Part shown: one piece after another, positions 19,953-35,889 of the stretch | How the letters are laid out: every line of letters starts with the position of its first letter | Position numbering within the stretch: position 1 is the first letter of the stretch | Assembly (NCBI GenBank): GCA_029378245.1 | Contig: JARKIF010000274.1 | Coordinates: forward strand, 1-35,889 | Direction of reading: 5' to 3' | DNA: 35,889 nucleotides | Source: Roridomyces roridus | Taxonomy: Eukaryota > Basidiomycota > Agaricomycetes > Agaricales > Mycenaceae | Translations under genes and position numbers: made by a program | Notes under the pieces: model-generated | Database searches by the model: none | What the model saw: the letters and a program-made list of their open reading frames with translations, nothing else | What the model was told of the DNA's origin: nothing

Positions 19953-20790
19953 GAAGCGGCGGGGTATTTGCCACCGTTTGTCTCTGGGGTTGATCGAGGT
20001 ACTTAGATCCCGCGTTCGATGCAGCACGAATGGACTGGAGAGGCCATATGAAGAATTCTTGGTACATTTACTATCGACTGTGACGCGAGGAAAATTTCAG
20101 TAGCAATGGCCGCCCCAGGCTCGGGAAGGGACAGGAAAGGCGCAGGGGTCGAAAACAGATTCCAAGAGAGTCTATGTCCCCGGCTCAGTTGAACGAGCCT
20201 CTGCCCTCGAGCAGTGAATCAGAATACCATCTCAAGCAGTGAAGATCAAGTTGAACTTTTCCAGTGGCCATGTACGCCTGTGCTTGATCCTCTCTCGTGA
20301 TTGTTCCCCGTAAATCCTCCTTGCCTGCTTTTCACAAACCTATACGGCCTACCTCCAGAGGCAGATACAAATCGACCTCTTTGAACCGGATTCTGGTCGT
20401 TTGATAAAGTCAGGAATTTGTATAAAGACGGCACAGATCGGCGGAACAAGGCCTCGATGTCGGAAACTCAAACAAAGGCAGGGTCAGCCTGGTCAGCTTG
20501 ACGACGGCCCTGACGACAACAACTCATGAGGGGAGATGAGGGGCTTGACAGATGCAAGTGCGCGTGCTATGATGAGAACCAGAACAAGGGGCCTATTGTT
20601 CCCAGCATAAAAGGCGCACTTAGATTGCCGTCAACCACCTTTTCTCTTCCCTCTCCTCCACCTCGTTTTCCTCTTGTGCGCTAGTTCTGTTCCTCGAGTT
20701 GACTCTTTGCTTGCTTTGTTGTCTGCGGCACACTCATTCTTTCAATAAATTTTGCCACGTCCCCCCCACACACACACCTCGCTAGCGACG
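19953..20790. promoter_or_regulatory. Divergent intergenic region with TATA-like box and CT-rich leader of the cupredoxin gene
   Basis: The 838-bp gap serves the F-box gene (-) and the cupredoxin gene (+). A TATA-like cataaaagg lies near 20606, about 185 bp before the plus-strand ATG. A pyrimidine-rich tract (20637-20680) follows, which is typical upstream of highly expressed fungal genes, and a short CA run ends just before the start. No gene is seen in the rest. Confidence 0.5.
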
Positions 20791-22257
20791 ATGTTCTCTT
20801 TCACAACTCTTTCCATGGGCCTGGCTGCTTTTGCGCCCCTAGTCCTCGGCGCAGTTCATGATATTCAGGTCGGAGACACGGGTCTCGAGTACTCTCCCCA
20901 GGCTATTGTAAGTTCGCATCTGGTTCTTTGTCGTCTGATCTTGAATGTTCCTTTGTCTAGTCCGCACAGCCCGGAGACCAGGTCGTATTCCATTTCCACC
21001 CCAAGAACCACACGGTCAGCCAATCGTCCTTTGCGGATCCTTGTGGTCTGAAAGATGGCGGTTTCCATTCGGGATTGTCGGTACTTTTAATTTTTTGAAT
21101 GATCCCGTTGGCTGACTCGAATGCAGCATGCCTGTCGCTGCCAATGTGTCCATGGATGCTCTGCCGACGTTCACGGTGTCTGTTAACGACGTACGCGAGC
21201 CTGAAACTCTTTGGGATATAGTCCTGATCGTTTCGTTAGACGTCCCCCATCTGGGTCTACTGTGGACAGGCCGCCGGCACTCCTGCTAGCCACTGTGGGG
21301 CGGGAATGGTGTTTGCTATCAACTGCGGCGCTGACGGTTCCCCCAACTCGTTCACCAACTTCAAGAACTCCGCCCTCGCGATTGGAGCGGCCCTCTCGAG
21401 CTCGGCTGCTGCTGCCTCCACCGTTGCCGCACCTCCCCCTGCTCAGTCCAACAATGCCGCCCCAACAGTCACGGATGCCTCGCCAACAGTCACGGCTGCC
21501 TACGGCGGTTACACCGTTCCTCCCGCCCCCGCGGCCAGCGTCGTGACTGCTGCCATCACACTCGACTCGACCTCTGTGTGGACTACCGTCTACACGTCGT
21601 TCGAGAACTCGCCTGCTGCGACCCCCGTCGCAGCGGAGGGTGCCGTTCACACTGTCGTTGTCGGCGGCACCGGGAAGCTCTTCTTCGACCCGGCTAACAT
21701 CACTGCGGCTCCCCGTGACACCGTTGTCTTCCAGTTCCAGCAGAAGAACCATTCGGTCGTCCAGTCCAGCTTCCCCGACCCGTGTCGTCCCCTCAACGCG
21801 GGCAACTCCTCTGCTCCTCAGGCGTTCATCTCCGACTTCTTTGCCGTCCCCGACAACTCGACGGACTTCCCTACGTTCAGCATCACTGTGTTCGTATCAT
21901 TCTTCACTTGCCTCGCTCATATCCTGATTGTGTTCCCAGCAATGACACCACTCCCATCTGGGCGTACTGCAGACAGAAGGCCCCCACTTCTCACTGTGGT
22001 GCTGGCATGGTCTTGTATGTGCTCTCTCCCCTATCTTGGACAATGACTAATTTGCGTCCCTTAGCTCCATCAACGCCATCGAAAGCGGCCCGCGCAACTT
22101 TGCTGCATTCCAGGCGCTTGCTGAGCAGCTCAACGGCACTGCCGCCGCCGCCCTCGCTTCCCCAAGTAGCACTGGTACTCCCCCGCCCAATGGTGCCCCA
22201 TCGCTCCGCGTGCCGAGTGCTCTCATGCTCCTCGGACTCGTTGCTGCCTTCCTATGA
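20791..22257 (+). CDS. Secreted GPI-anchored protein with two cupredoxin domains
   Basis: This belongs to the fungal 'extracellular serine-rich protein' type with blue-copper-like domains. A signal peptide (MFSFTTLSMGLAAFAPLVLG) precedes cupredoxin 1 (PKNHTVSQSSFADPC, WVYCGQ, SHCGAGMVFAIN). An Ala/Thr/Ser/Pro linker follows, then cupredoxin 2 (KNHSVVQSSFPDPC, WAYCRQ, SHCGAGMVF). A hydrophobic tail (LRVPSALMLLGLVAAFL) suggests GPI attachment. Both domains keep the His, Cys, His and Met positions expected for a copper site. Exons 20791-20907, 20961-21076, 21127-21190, 21240-21889, 21940-22014 and 22065-22257 give 404 aa. The two domains share equivalent intron placement (a splice at the VND/TP junction), consistent with internal duplication. 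Redox partner or substrate is unknown. Confidence 0.9.
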
Positions 22258-22496
22258 GCGCACCAGGACCCACTCTCTCCCTTATCATGAACCCCAGGAC
22301 TATTGTCTCGATGACCCCGCGCTGAGATACCATTTCTCATTAGCACTGCCAGCAGTAGCTTCTCAATGATTTTTTTTCATGGCGATATTTGATTCGTGAG
22401 ACGAGATGAACACCATCTGTTAGATGAGAGATTCAGCGTTTCAGCAACCAACCATCTTATTATGTATCCAAGAAAATCGCGTGGAACAGATAAAGA

Positions 22497-24270
22497 TTAC
22501 TCTCCTCCCATGGATTCCCTCGCCTTCTTCTCCTTTTTCAACCGCTTCCGCTCCCTCTTTGCCTCCTCGTCCTCATCACCCTCGGCCGCCTCCTTCGCAG
22601 CCTTTTTCTCCTTTTTCCTCCGCTTGCGTTCCGCCTCATCCTCATCGCCGCCCTCGGTGACAGCCATAGAGACATCGGGATCTGGGACCTCCGATTTACG
22701 CTTACGCTTCTTCTCCTTCTCCTCTTTTTCGGGAACAGCAGCAGCCACAGGTGCAGCGGGATCCACGATCGAGGCGGTAGAAGGGCCAGCCGCAGGCTGC
22801 TGAAAACAAAACGTTCATTTCTTTTCGAGAAACCAACTCCAAAAAAACTCACCTCGTCGCGGTTATAATCGACATAGTCGCGGCTCCACTCTGCAGGCGT
22901 CACACCTTCAATTTTTTGACCGTGCTTGCCAAGTTTGCCGTCCTTGACCATCTTCTTCTTCTGCAACGCCATGGGGCCGAGACCCCAGCGACGCGGGTAC
23001 GTGTCGCGCTCCATAATGCACCGCTTGACCTTTGCGACGACGCCGTGGTCGCAGGTAGCCAGCTCAACGGTGGACATTTGGGCGATGGCGAGGGCGATAG
23101 CTTCACCTGTTTGTGGTGTTAGTCGAGTAAAAATGAGCAGCAAGGAGCACAAACCTTTTGTCGTCATCAAGACGACCTCTTCGTGAAGCGAGATGTCGGC
23201 TTCATAGCGCAAAAGTCCGGGAATCATGAGTTTTGCGCCATAACAAACGGCGTTGACGGCACTGTCCTTGACGACAATGCGCTTGTAGCCGACCATGAGA
23301 CATTCCAGAGGACGGATAACACGGCGCAGGTAAGATTCTGTCCAAAGTCAATTATAGAAGAGGAAGAAGAAAAAAACAATCTCACCGTTACGCGTGTTGT
23401 CATACATCCATTGAGCATCGAGAACGTCGTGCATCGTAACCATGTCATCGTTCTCGGTCATGGCACCACTCCTGACGCGCCGCAGTTCCTGCATATGTCC
23501 CCCAACGCCGAGCACAAGACCCATGTGAACACAGAGTGTTCGAATATAAGTCCCCGCCTCGCACGACACCCAGAAGACGGCAAGGTTGCGTTTTTCGTCA
23601 AACTCAAAGAGCTTGGACTCGTAGATTGTCCTTATACGCAGTTGCCGCTTCACAGCCGAAATGAGAGGAGGGCGTTGGAAAAGCGCGCCGCTGAGGGTTT
23701 GCAGCGCCCGCGGCAGGGCGGCGGGGTTGGGGAGGGGGGCATGCAGCCTCAGAACACATACGTATTCCTTACCTGAAAAAAATGGGCTCAGACGGAACTC
23801 GAGTATGAGCCACACAACTCACCTGCTCCCTGCTGCGATTTCACCAGTCTCGTCGCGCGGTCGATGCAGACAATGAGGCATCCTGTGACTTTGGGGTCAA
23901 GAGTACCGCTGTGGCCAGTTTTCTCGACACGTAGTATGCGCCTGAGCCATGCAACAACTTCATGGGAAGAGGGATTCGAAGGTTTGTCCAAATTAATGAC
24001 ACCAGCCCTATAAACCAGGTTAAAAAATCCCGGAAGCACAGTTTGGTGTATAACGGACTTGATATAGGACGTTATATCTCTCTTGAGGGGACTGCAGCCT
24101 GCGTCGATGGGCGTGAAATGGCTGGACCGAACGAGAAGCTTGTCGTAGTTTTTTAGCAGCAAGGGCCACTCGGAGGTCTGGAGGGCGGGCTGGGTGGACT
24201 CTGGCTTTATGGCATAGTCACCGTCGAGCTGGGCAGACGAAATCTGCGCCTGACTTAGCGAGGGCGCCAT
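22497..24270 (-). CDS. CBF5: H/ACA snoRNP pseudouridine synthase Cbf5 (dyskerin)
   Basis: Cbf5 is the catalytic subunit of box H/ACA RNPs and pseudouridylates rRNA and snRNA in the nucleolus. It contains [18 protein letters not shown], the TruB motif [13 protein letters not shown] with catalytic Asp near 107, [17 protein letters not shown], a PUA domain ([17 protein letters not shown]), and a Lys/Glu-rich C-terminal tail ([31 protein letters not shown]). Exons are 24059-24270, 23823-24007, 23386-23772, 23155-23337, 22853-23106 and 22497-22799; 507 aa, exact phase. Intron 24008-24058 uses a GTCCGT donor and is stopless, but removal restores the conserved [11 protein letters not shown]. The last intron ends at a cagcag tandem acceptor. 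It lies 105 bp downstream of the DHX29-like gene, same strand. Confidence 0.96.
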
Positions 24271-24375
24271 GTAGCAACTTTTTCGAAACCGCGATCAAAA
24301 GTTGGCAAGCAAGTACAAATTGCATATTTCAGTCCTCAGAGCATCTTGGAAAGTTTGAATGGAATTATATGGATA

Positions 24376-27300
24376 TTATTCTACAGCAAATTTCTCCTTG
24401 CCCAACAACGACAAGGCAACGTCGTTCCAAAGCACCTGCGACTCGATCAAGGGCCTACTCCGGAATTGCAGAGCCAGGATCGACGAGAGGTGCATCCGCA
24501 AAAACTTGAAAGCGACATTGCACTTTGGCGAAAGCTGGTACTTGACTTTACGGTCAATGAAGGCCGCGTTCGAGACGAGCCTGAAATCTGCATCTCCACA
24601 CAAGCAAAGCATGGCTGCGTCGTCGACAGGACCTGTTTCCCAGACGTACAGCTTTTTCGAGTGCATCAAGGTGAAATAAGCCAGATGGTTGACTCCAAAG
24701 TCGGTCGGTTTCCGTCCAAAGTTGACGGATGATGGGTGGAAGGATGCCAGCTGGTTGTTTGTGATCGTCCGCATCTGACCATTGCTCGGGTCGATGTTCA
24801 AGATTTTCGGGTACAGCCCGGCGGTTAGTGCTGCGTTGAGAAGGGATGCATTATTGACATCCAGCTCCGGAGGAACCATCACGAATCGGGTTCGGTTTCG
24901 ACCTCGGGCTCGGTTCAAGTCGCGAATGAAAGCCTTGTCCACTTGAATGAAATTCGAGTCGATTAGATACCCGAGGAACTGCTGACGGAGTTCTTCGATT
25001 TGTTGTAGATTCTGAATGCTTTTAGAATGCAGTCACGCGAAAGAAAAACTACTAACCTGGTGGCTGAGATAATTGACTCGACAAAATTTGCGGACAGAGG
25101 ATGGATTGGAAGAAGCTCTTCGCCAACTTGCAAAGGCGTTGTGGATGGTGAGGAAATCGGAATTGTCTGATGATTCGGTCAATGAGGTCCAGTACTGAAA
25201 GTGGCAACGAACCTGTCCGGAATCCGACTTTGGCGCGGTCTGCCTCCTGTTCGTGACCAAAGGGAGACACGAAAGGAGATTTGGAGTTCAGGGCCGCAGC
25301 AATGGTCAGCGCCGGATCCAAACAGCGCAAGAGGGTGGCCGTCAAAAGGAATTTGCCCAGGTGAACATCGGTCGGTAGTTTGCTCAACAAACGACCCATG
25401 GGAGTAATCTCTTCTGCTGAAGTCAAGGCTCCCACTTCCACGAGCATAGCTATGGCCCGTTGGACATTGATAGAAACTGGGGGGTCCAAAGCACGAGAGA
25501 GTACATCCTCAATCGATGAGCCCAGTTTCACCTTCATGATCTTGATACGGAGAGCAAGATCGGAGAGACTCAGACGCATCATCTCAGGAAGTGGGTGCTC
25601 CGCCAACTTGGAAACACTGTCAGTCCACCGTCGGAATGTACATGCATACACTTACGACAGTATCATGCCGCACTTTGGTGAAAAGGTGGAAGCAGAGGCC
25701 GCGTTGCACTCGCCCAGCTCTCCCGCGTCTCTGAGCTGCATTACTGCGAGCTACAAACGTCTCTACAAGACGGCTGATCTGTCGCTTCTCGTCGAATCTC
25801 ATCTCTCGGTGTTTGCCAGAGTCAATAACGCAGGTGATGTCCGGTATCGTGATACCAGTTTCAGCGATATTGGTTGCTGCGAGAAATCAGGACGATGCAG
25901 ACAGTTTAAAGACCACGCTCACCAATGACAATTTTCCGAATGTTGGGCGGAGGGACGTCAAACACAGCACCCTGATTTTCACTCGACAGGGTGGAATGCA
26001 GGGGATAGATTCGGAAACCGTCTGATCCGAACGCTGGGTGCTCCACCAGCATGTCATTCAGCCGCCGGATTTCACCCATGCCAGGCATGAATATCAGGAT
26101 CGCAGCAGAATACGTGCCGTATTCGGTGTTGCCAAAACAGATTTGCTCCAGCAGGCGAACGATGAGATCGTACGGGACGAGACGGTCATCCAGAAGGTTG
26201 ATCGTCGCCGCCGTCTTGGGAGAGTAACGCTTCTCCAGCTTCACGTTTTCCTGTACAGAATCTTCATCGTCATCATCCCCCATCGCCATGTCCTCCGACC
26301 AGTCGGTCCGATTCTTCCCTCGGTAGAATTTATCGTGCACTGTGTTCAATTGAACGAGCAATAAAACGAAAACAGTTGAAAACGTACGACGCCTCGCATA
26401 TGGAGATGTTTCGGTGATTTCCCACTGAGTATACTCGAGAGCATCCTCGAGGTAGTGTACATCCACAGGGAATGTGCGCCCGGGAACATGAAGAGTAGGG
26501 CAACCGCCAAAGAACTCGGAGATCTTTTCGGCATCAACGGTGGCGGACATGAGTATTACCCTGATACGTTATGAGTCTGAATTGAGCAAATAATGATAGT
26601 ATGCTCACTTGAGCTCCGGCCGTTGTTGGATTAGCGATTTAAGGACTATCAACAAGAAATCCGATTCGATGGTGCGCTCGTGGACCTCGTCAATGATGAT
26701 GTGCTGGAATATGTGTCAGAAAGAAAAGAAAAAGAGAAGCCAAATACAACTCACAGTAATCTCATCAAAGGCAGTCCCACTGCCTCCTTGTCCGCTTCCA
26801 CCTTCCAGCATACGGAGAGCAATCCCATTGGTAACGAAAGCAAGCCTCGTGTTCTTGGACGTATTTGATTCCAAACGTATCGAGTACCCCACCAGAGACG
26901 CGGCTGTTCCCACGGCATTGGGAGAATCGCCGAGTTCTCGCGACACTCGCTGTGCCAGAGAGATGGCGGAAATACGACGAGGTTCAGTGCAGTAAATCTT
27001 GCAGGGTTTCCCTCGGGATAGTTGATCTTCAAGAATGAACGTAGGGACTTGAGTCGACTTTCCGCAACCGGTTTCACCACTCAGAACAAGGACCTGGGAA
27101 TCCTCCAGGGTCTGGATGATTTCTTGCCGATACTGTGCTATCGGCAGGAGGTTGCGGTGTGTAAGCATCTCCTGATAAGCGGGACTGGCTTGACGGGCTC
27201 GGAACCCAGCAGCGATCTGCTCCGAGGCAAGCTCAGTGACATGGGCAGCGGGCCGGTGGATAGAAGTTGCTTTCGCCTCCGGCAAGTGTTTTGAGCCCTT

Positions 27301-29315
27301 CCCGTTGGCCTAATTGAAGGATGAGTCGAGTAGAGGACATTAAACACGAAACATACTTTCACGTCCGGCTCGAGTTGGGCTCGATGATGGAGCGCAACTT
27401 GGCCCATACCCCACGATTGAGAGCGTCCGTGTTGACTTTCCTCGTGGTCTCTAGTTCTTCCCAGAGATCTCTGAAAACGGCAGGAAGAAGTCGGAAGAAG
27501 GTCTGGCCTCCAGATGGAGCGGGTGCAGTAAAGGCATCCTTCTCGGGGAAGGTGAGCTCATGGAGAGCAATCGTGGCAATGTACTGTTCTGCCTGTCCTT
27601 CCGTATGACAGCCAACGTTGTCCATCGACCACTCATCGGTCTTCTTGCCATCCCAGCGGATACTGACTGATGCACGTTTGACGCGACTGGCCCCAGATAG
27701 CATGATATAGGAGATTGCTGCATATCTGTCGGCTTTGGATACCGTTTCCGCTAAAAGTATTTTGGGCGTTCGACCGGACCAATGTTTGGGCAATGCCATG
27801 TCACGAACGTTCACCACTGTCCCATGATCATTCGTGACCGTAGTTGGCATATCCTCGAGCGCTTCGAGTAGCCCACCCACTGAGTCCCCAATATCTTCAT
27901 CAAAGATATCCGTCGATGCCGCAGCCTGCGGTGGTGGTGGTTGGAGATTTGGCGGTCGCTTTTTGACAAACTTGGGACTCGGCGCGAGCGACGTCGTGGA
28001 TGTCCCCCGAAGCCTGGCTTGCAAGGCTACTGCCTCCGCCTTTTCGCGCTCAACGCGGTACTGTGCCTCGGCATCCTTCTCATCGAAGAAATAATGCTTC
28101 TTCACTTGTTGAAGACGGGTTTGGAGATTCCTGAGTTCAGAAGACTCTGTCTTATCTCCGGGTAGTCTATCTGAAGTCAACTTGGCAATTTTCAGCTTAA
28201 GACGGGCGTATTCGAGATTGGTGTCTTCTGTGGCCAACGAGTCGTTACCCGAATCGGAGGAGTCGCTGTCCTGGCTGATAATCAGGGGCGCAGGTGCGGG
28301 TTCCGATTCGGGATCGCTGTCACTTGGAGGAGTTGCCTTGTGCATCATATTGAATGAAGGGATGAAAGGGGCTGCGTTGGCGTCAAGCCGCGAAGGGGTG
28401 GGAAGTGTAGGGGTGGGCGGAGGAGGAGGATAAGCCAAGAATTGGGCTGGAGTGCGGGGAGTGTGGGGCGTGCGCAAAGAGGGCCCGCGTGGTGTTCTGG
28501 GAGTACGAGGCTCCATGGATTCCGGGACGTCTATGCTGTTTGTTGAGCGCCAGAAATCCAAAGTGAACCGATACTCACTTTTATCTTCGAGCTCGTCTTC
28601 GGAACAATGTAGGTAGAGCTGAGGGACAATGAGCAAGCATAGTTATGGCCACAAGTAGCATACCCAATCGTAAGCTTCGTCAAGTTCAACACCTCGAATG
28701 GCTCGCAGACATTCCTCGACTCTCTCTTCCGAGAAACCGAGGCGGCGAAGCACACCATATGTTATTCCGAGTTTAGAGATTGCCTTGTCCTCGGGTTCAT
28801 CGACTGATTTTTTCCCTGCAAGGGATCGGCACGAGCTCAGAGTAAAATTGCGAGCACACCCGCACCTTCTCCAATGTCAGACTCGAGAACCAGATCGAGT
28901 ATTCGCTCGATAAGCACTGGGTCCAACTCGAGTCTAGGAAGTGTTTTGGAATAACGCCTGTCTGCCTCGATCACCTGTACAAAGAACGTCAAGGAAAGAA
29001 ATGAGCATGCAAGAATGCATGTCGTGCCTTGATCGTTCTCGCAATTTCTTTCTCGATCTTGTCCTGCTTCGAGTCGACTAAATTTTGCAACGACTGCTCC
29101 TCGACCTTCTCGGGATCAAACTCGTCGCTGGTGGCCTGCGTCGCGACGCTATCAGCGGCAGGCCCGTCATCGGTAGTGGATTTCTCTTCCTCCGTGGTAC
29201 CAGCAGGGGTATCTGCCTCTGCCACTGTGTCCTCGGGAACCACCTTCTTTGGAACAGAAGTAGTGGCGAACCCTCGAGCCACAGGCTTCAACTGCGTCTT
29301 CTTCTTCTTGGCCAT
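24376..29315 (-). CDS. DHX29: DHX29-like DEVH-box RNA helicase, one apparent frameshift
   Basis: DHX29-type helicases bind the 40S subunit and help scanning on structured mRNA leaders. Seen are a basic N terminus (MAKKKKTQLKPVARG), a UBA-like helical part (RAIRGVELDEAYDWLYLHC), Walker A GETGCGKST near residue 666, DEVHERTIESDFLL, MSATVDAEK, AAQRRGRAGRVQRG, and the ratchet/OB C terminus. Exons: 29028-29315, 28866-28974, 28664-28815, 28579-28618, 27357-28530, 26755-27309, 26609-26703, 26388-26560, 25923-26339, 25656-25876, 25213-25606, 25057-25166, 24376-25011. The first intron is GC-AG. Exon 27357-28530 ends one base short of frame: after LRSIIEP a TGA appears just before a perfect GTATGT intron. 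One lost A in the run near 27370 would explain it, giving about 1454 aa. Confidence 0.9.
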
Positions 29316-29693
29316 AGCCTTGCGTCGTCACCAACGCCACACCAACTGGTGTTCGTAACTACCAAACGTGGATGCCTAGAACGCCTCCAAAAATTGCGCC
29401 TTCAAGAAGTCGGGTCGTGTCTTGTCGGGTGGCTCGATTAAAATTGTGGTAAGATAGTGCGTTTGTCTTCACTGTCGTTGAAAAGGGCTGTCTCTGCGTA
29501 CTCGGTCTATAAGTTCTCGAGTTGGAAAAGCGTATAGTCTGTTTGAGCATGGGAGGGCATGTAGAGGAGTGGTCACGGCAGCAGTAAGATCAATCACGGT
29601 CCGAAACTTTTCGATGCTACAGATGATATTACACTGAATAATGCGTCTACACGGGAGAGTATTATAATCCAAAAACAACAACGAATCCAGCCA
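29316..29693. other. Intergenic region between DHX29-like start and INO80 stop
   Basis: The 378 bp between two minus-strand genes contain the helicase promoter and the INO80 3' region. I recognise no gene or strong motif; the small reading frames here look random. Confidence 0.6.
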
Positions 29694-34896
<5,203 letters not shown>

Positions 34897-35269
34897 GACA
34901 CGTCGAAATTAATGCTCTCGTGGTCGTGCGAGACGGCCGTCAGCGACGAGGACGAGAGTCGTCAGAAAGGAATGCGGGAACAGAGAGGTGATGACAACAA
35001 GGGCAGGGCGAAAATTGAAACGCCTGACGGGAAGCCCCGGCGTAGCCTATACACACTCAGGCTGATTCTGTGCACTGGCATGTCCGAATTAGGATGACGG
35101 TATTCCCATCAGACTTGCATTCCTCCGCTCCAAAAATGCTCCTACCGCCGATTACTGGTGTGCAATCCCACTTTTACTGGTCACTTTCTAGACAATATCA
35201 TATCCTACGTGTCCGTATGTGCGAAAACTTGGAACATCCGTTGCGAACCCGTCCGTTGTTACGTAACCT
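34897..35269. other. Intergenic region between INO80 start and fumarase stop
   Basis: The 373 bp hold the INO80 promoter and the fumarase 3' flank. No gene, TATA box or notable repeat is seen. Confidence 0.55.
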
Positions 35270-35889
35270 TCACTCCGTAGGGTGCAGCATAAATTCCGGA
35301 CGCACTGCCGCGTCAAACTCCTCGGCACTCAAGAAGCAAGCGACAGCGTCGCCTCCTTCAGAGTCGTACCCTCCTTGTGCGCCTTTTTGGCACACTTTGC
35401 GACGTTGTCATAGCCTAGATGGCTGTTCAGAATAGTAGCCAGCATCAAGGACTCGTTCAGCAGGGTATTGATCCGCTTCTCGTTCGCCTCAATGCCAACA
35501 ATGCAGTTCTTTGTCAGCGAACGTGAGCCTTTGGACAGGGTCAGTGAGATCTTTTATAGAATCCTTTCACACCCACCGTCGGCTAGCAACCGGATGCTCT
35601 GCAGCACATTTTGATGATAACGGGTTTGAACACGTTCAGCTATAAAGCCAAATGAGCCCTTCATCGTTGCCGTGCACGGAGTAACATACCTCGAATTGGC
35701 CGCTCGCGCCAGCAACGCTTACAGTAGTCTGGTTGCCCATCACCTGTGCGGCCACCATGGTTATGGCCTCGCATGGGTAGGGTTGACCTTTCCAGGCATG
35801 ATGCTGCTACCAGGCTCTCTCGGGCAAACTCAGTTCACCCAAACCACAACGGGGTCCAGAGCCAAGGTAGCGGATGTCGTTGGCGATCT
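35270..35889 (-). CDS. FUM1: Class II fumarate hydratase, C-terminal part, frame breaks
   Basis: Fumarase interconverts fumarate and L-malate in mitochondria and cytosol. The window holds the C-terminal part: [20 protein letters not shown], the superfamily signature [52 protein letters not shown] and [20 protein letters not shown], ending EFMLHPTE and stop at 35270-35272. Introns are 35529-35576 and 35640-35689. Four positions need small corrections to keep frame: after LSLPE (near 35814-35820, two bases), at PTQCEA (near 35774, one G), at II-K-NVLQ (near 35610, one A) and at ATLSL-FLSAEEF (near 35330-35335, one G). The gene continues past the right edge. Identity is firm; the breaks are probably sequence errors. 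Confidence 0.9.

Noticed and set aside
19953..20027. 25-residue N-terminal extension of the F-box protein
   Set aside because: It would start on GTG; the first ATG is at 19952, just before the F-box.

Overview
This window is nuclear DNA from a filamentous basidiomycete, most likely an Agaricomycete. The genes carry many short introns (mostly 42-56 nt, GT-AG, a few GC-AG), intergenic gaps are often under 120 bp, and the products include fungal-specific proteins (Pom152 nucleoporin, OPT transporter, tandem-cupredoxin GPI protein). I saw no CRISPR array, rRNA or tRNA gene, prophage or intact transposon.

Layout from left to right: the 3' part of an oligopeptide (OPT) transporter (+); a low-complexity gap with GTCG/GA repeats; an orphan exon-like stretch (-) and a 5'-truncated SLC35C-type nucleotide-sugar transporter (-); a TBC-domain protein lacking both catalytic fingers (-); gamma-tubulin complex component GCP4 (+); soluble inorganic pyrophosphatase (+); nucleoporin Pom152 (-); an MBD4-like DNA glycosylase (+); a cytochrome b5/FMN 2-hydroxyacid dehydrogenase of the flavocytochrome b2 type ending in a peroxisomal PTS1-like tripeptide (-); a SAP-like/coiled-coil nuclear protein of unknown function (+); an F-box protein (-); a secreted tandem-cupredoxin GPI protein (+); the H/ACA pseudouridine synthase Cbf5 (-); a DHX29-like DEVH helicase (-); the INO80 remodeler ATPase (-); and the C-terminal part of class II fumarase (-).

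The genes do not form a pathway or cluster. They are mostly unrelated housekeeping genes packed head-to-head or tail-to-tail, with divergent pairs sharing 45 bp (POM152/MBD4) and 92 bp (TBC/GCP4) promoters. Exon models for genes between about 5.2 and 24.3 kb sum exactly to whole codons. Genes at the left edge and especially in the right-hand 9 kb need one- or two-base corrections, many in homopolymers or short repeats, which points to residual sequence errors or, less likely, gene decay.

I did not find a convincing undescribed system. The most interesting biology is the predicted peroxisomal flavocytochrome, the finger-less TBC protein, the truncated transporter, and microexons of 12-21 nt.
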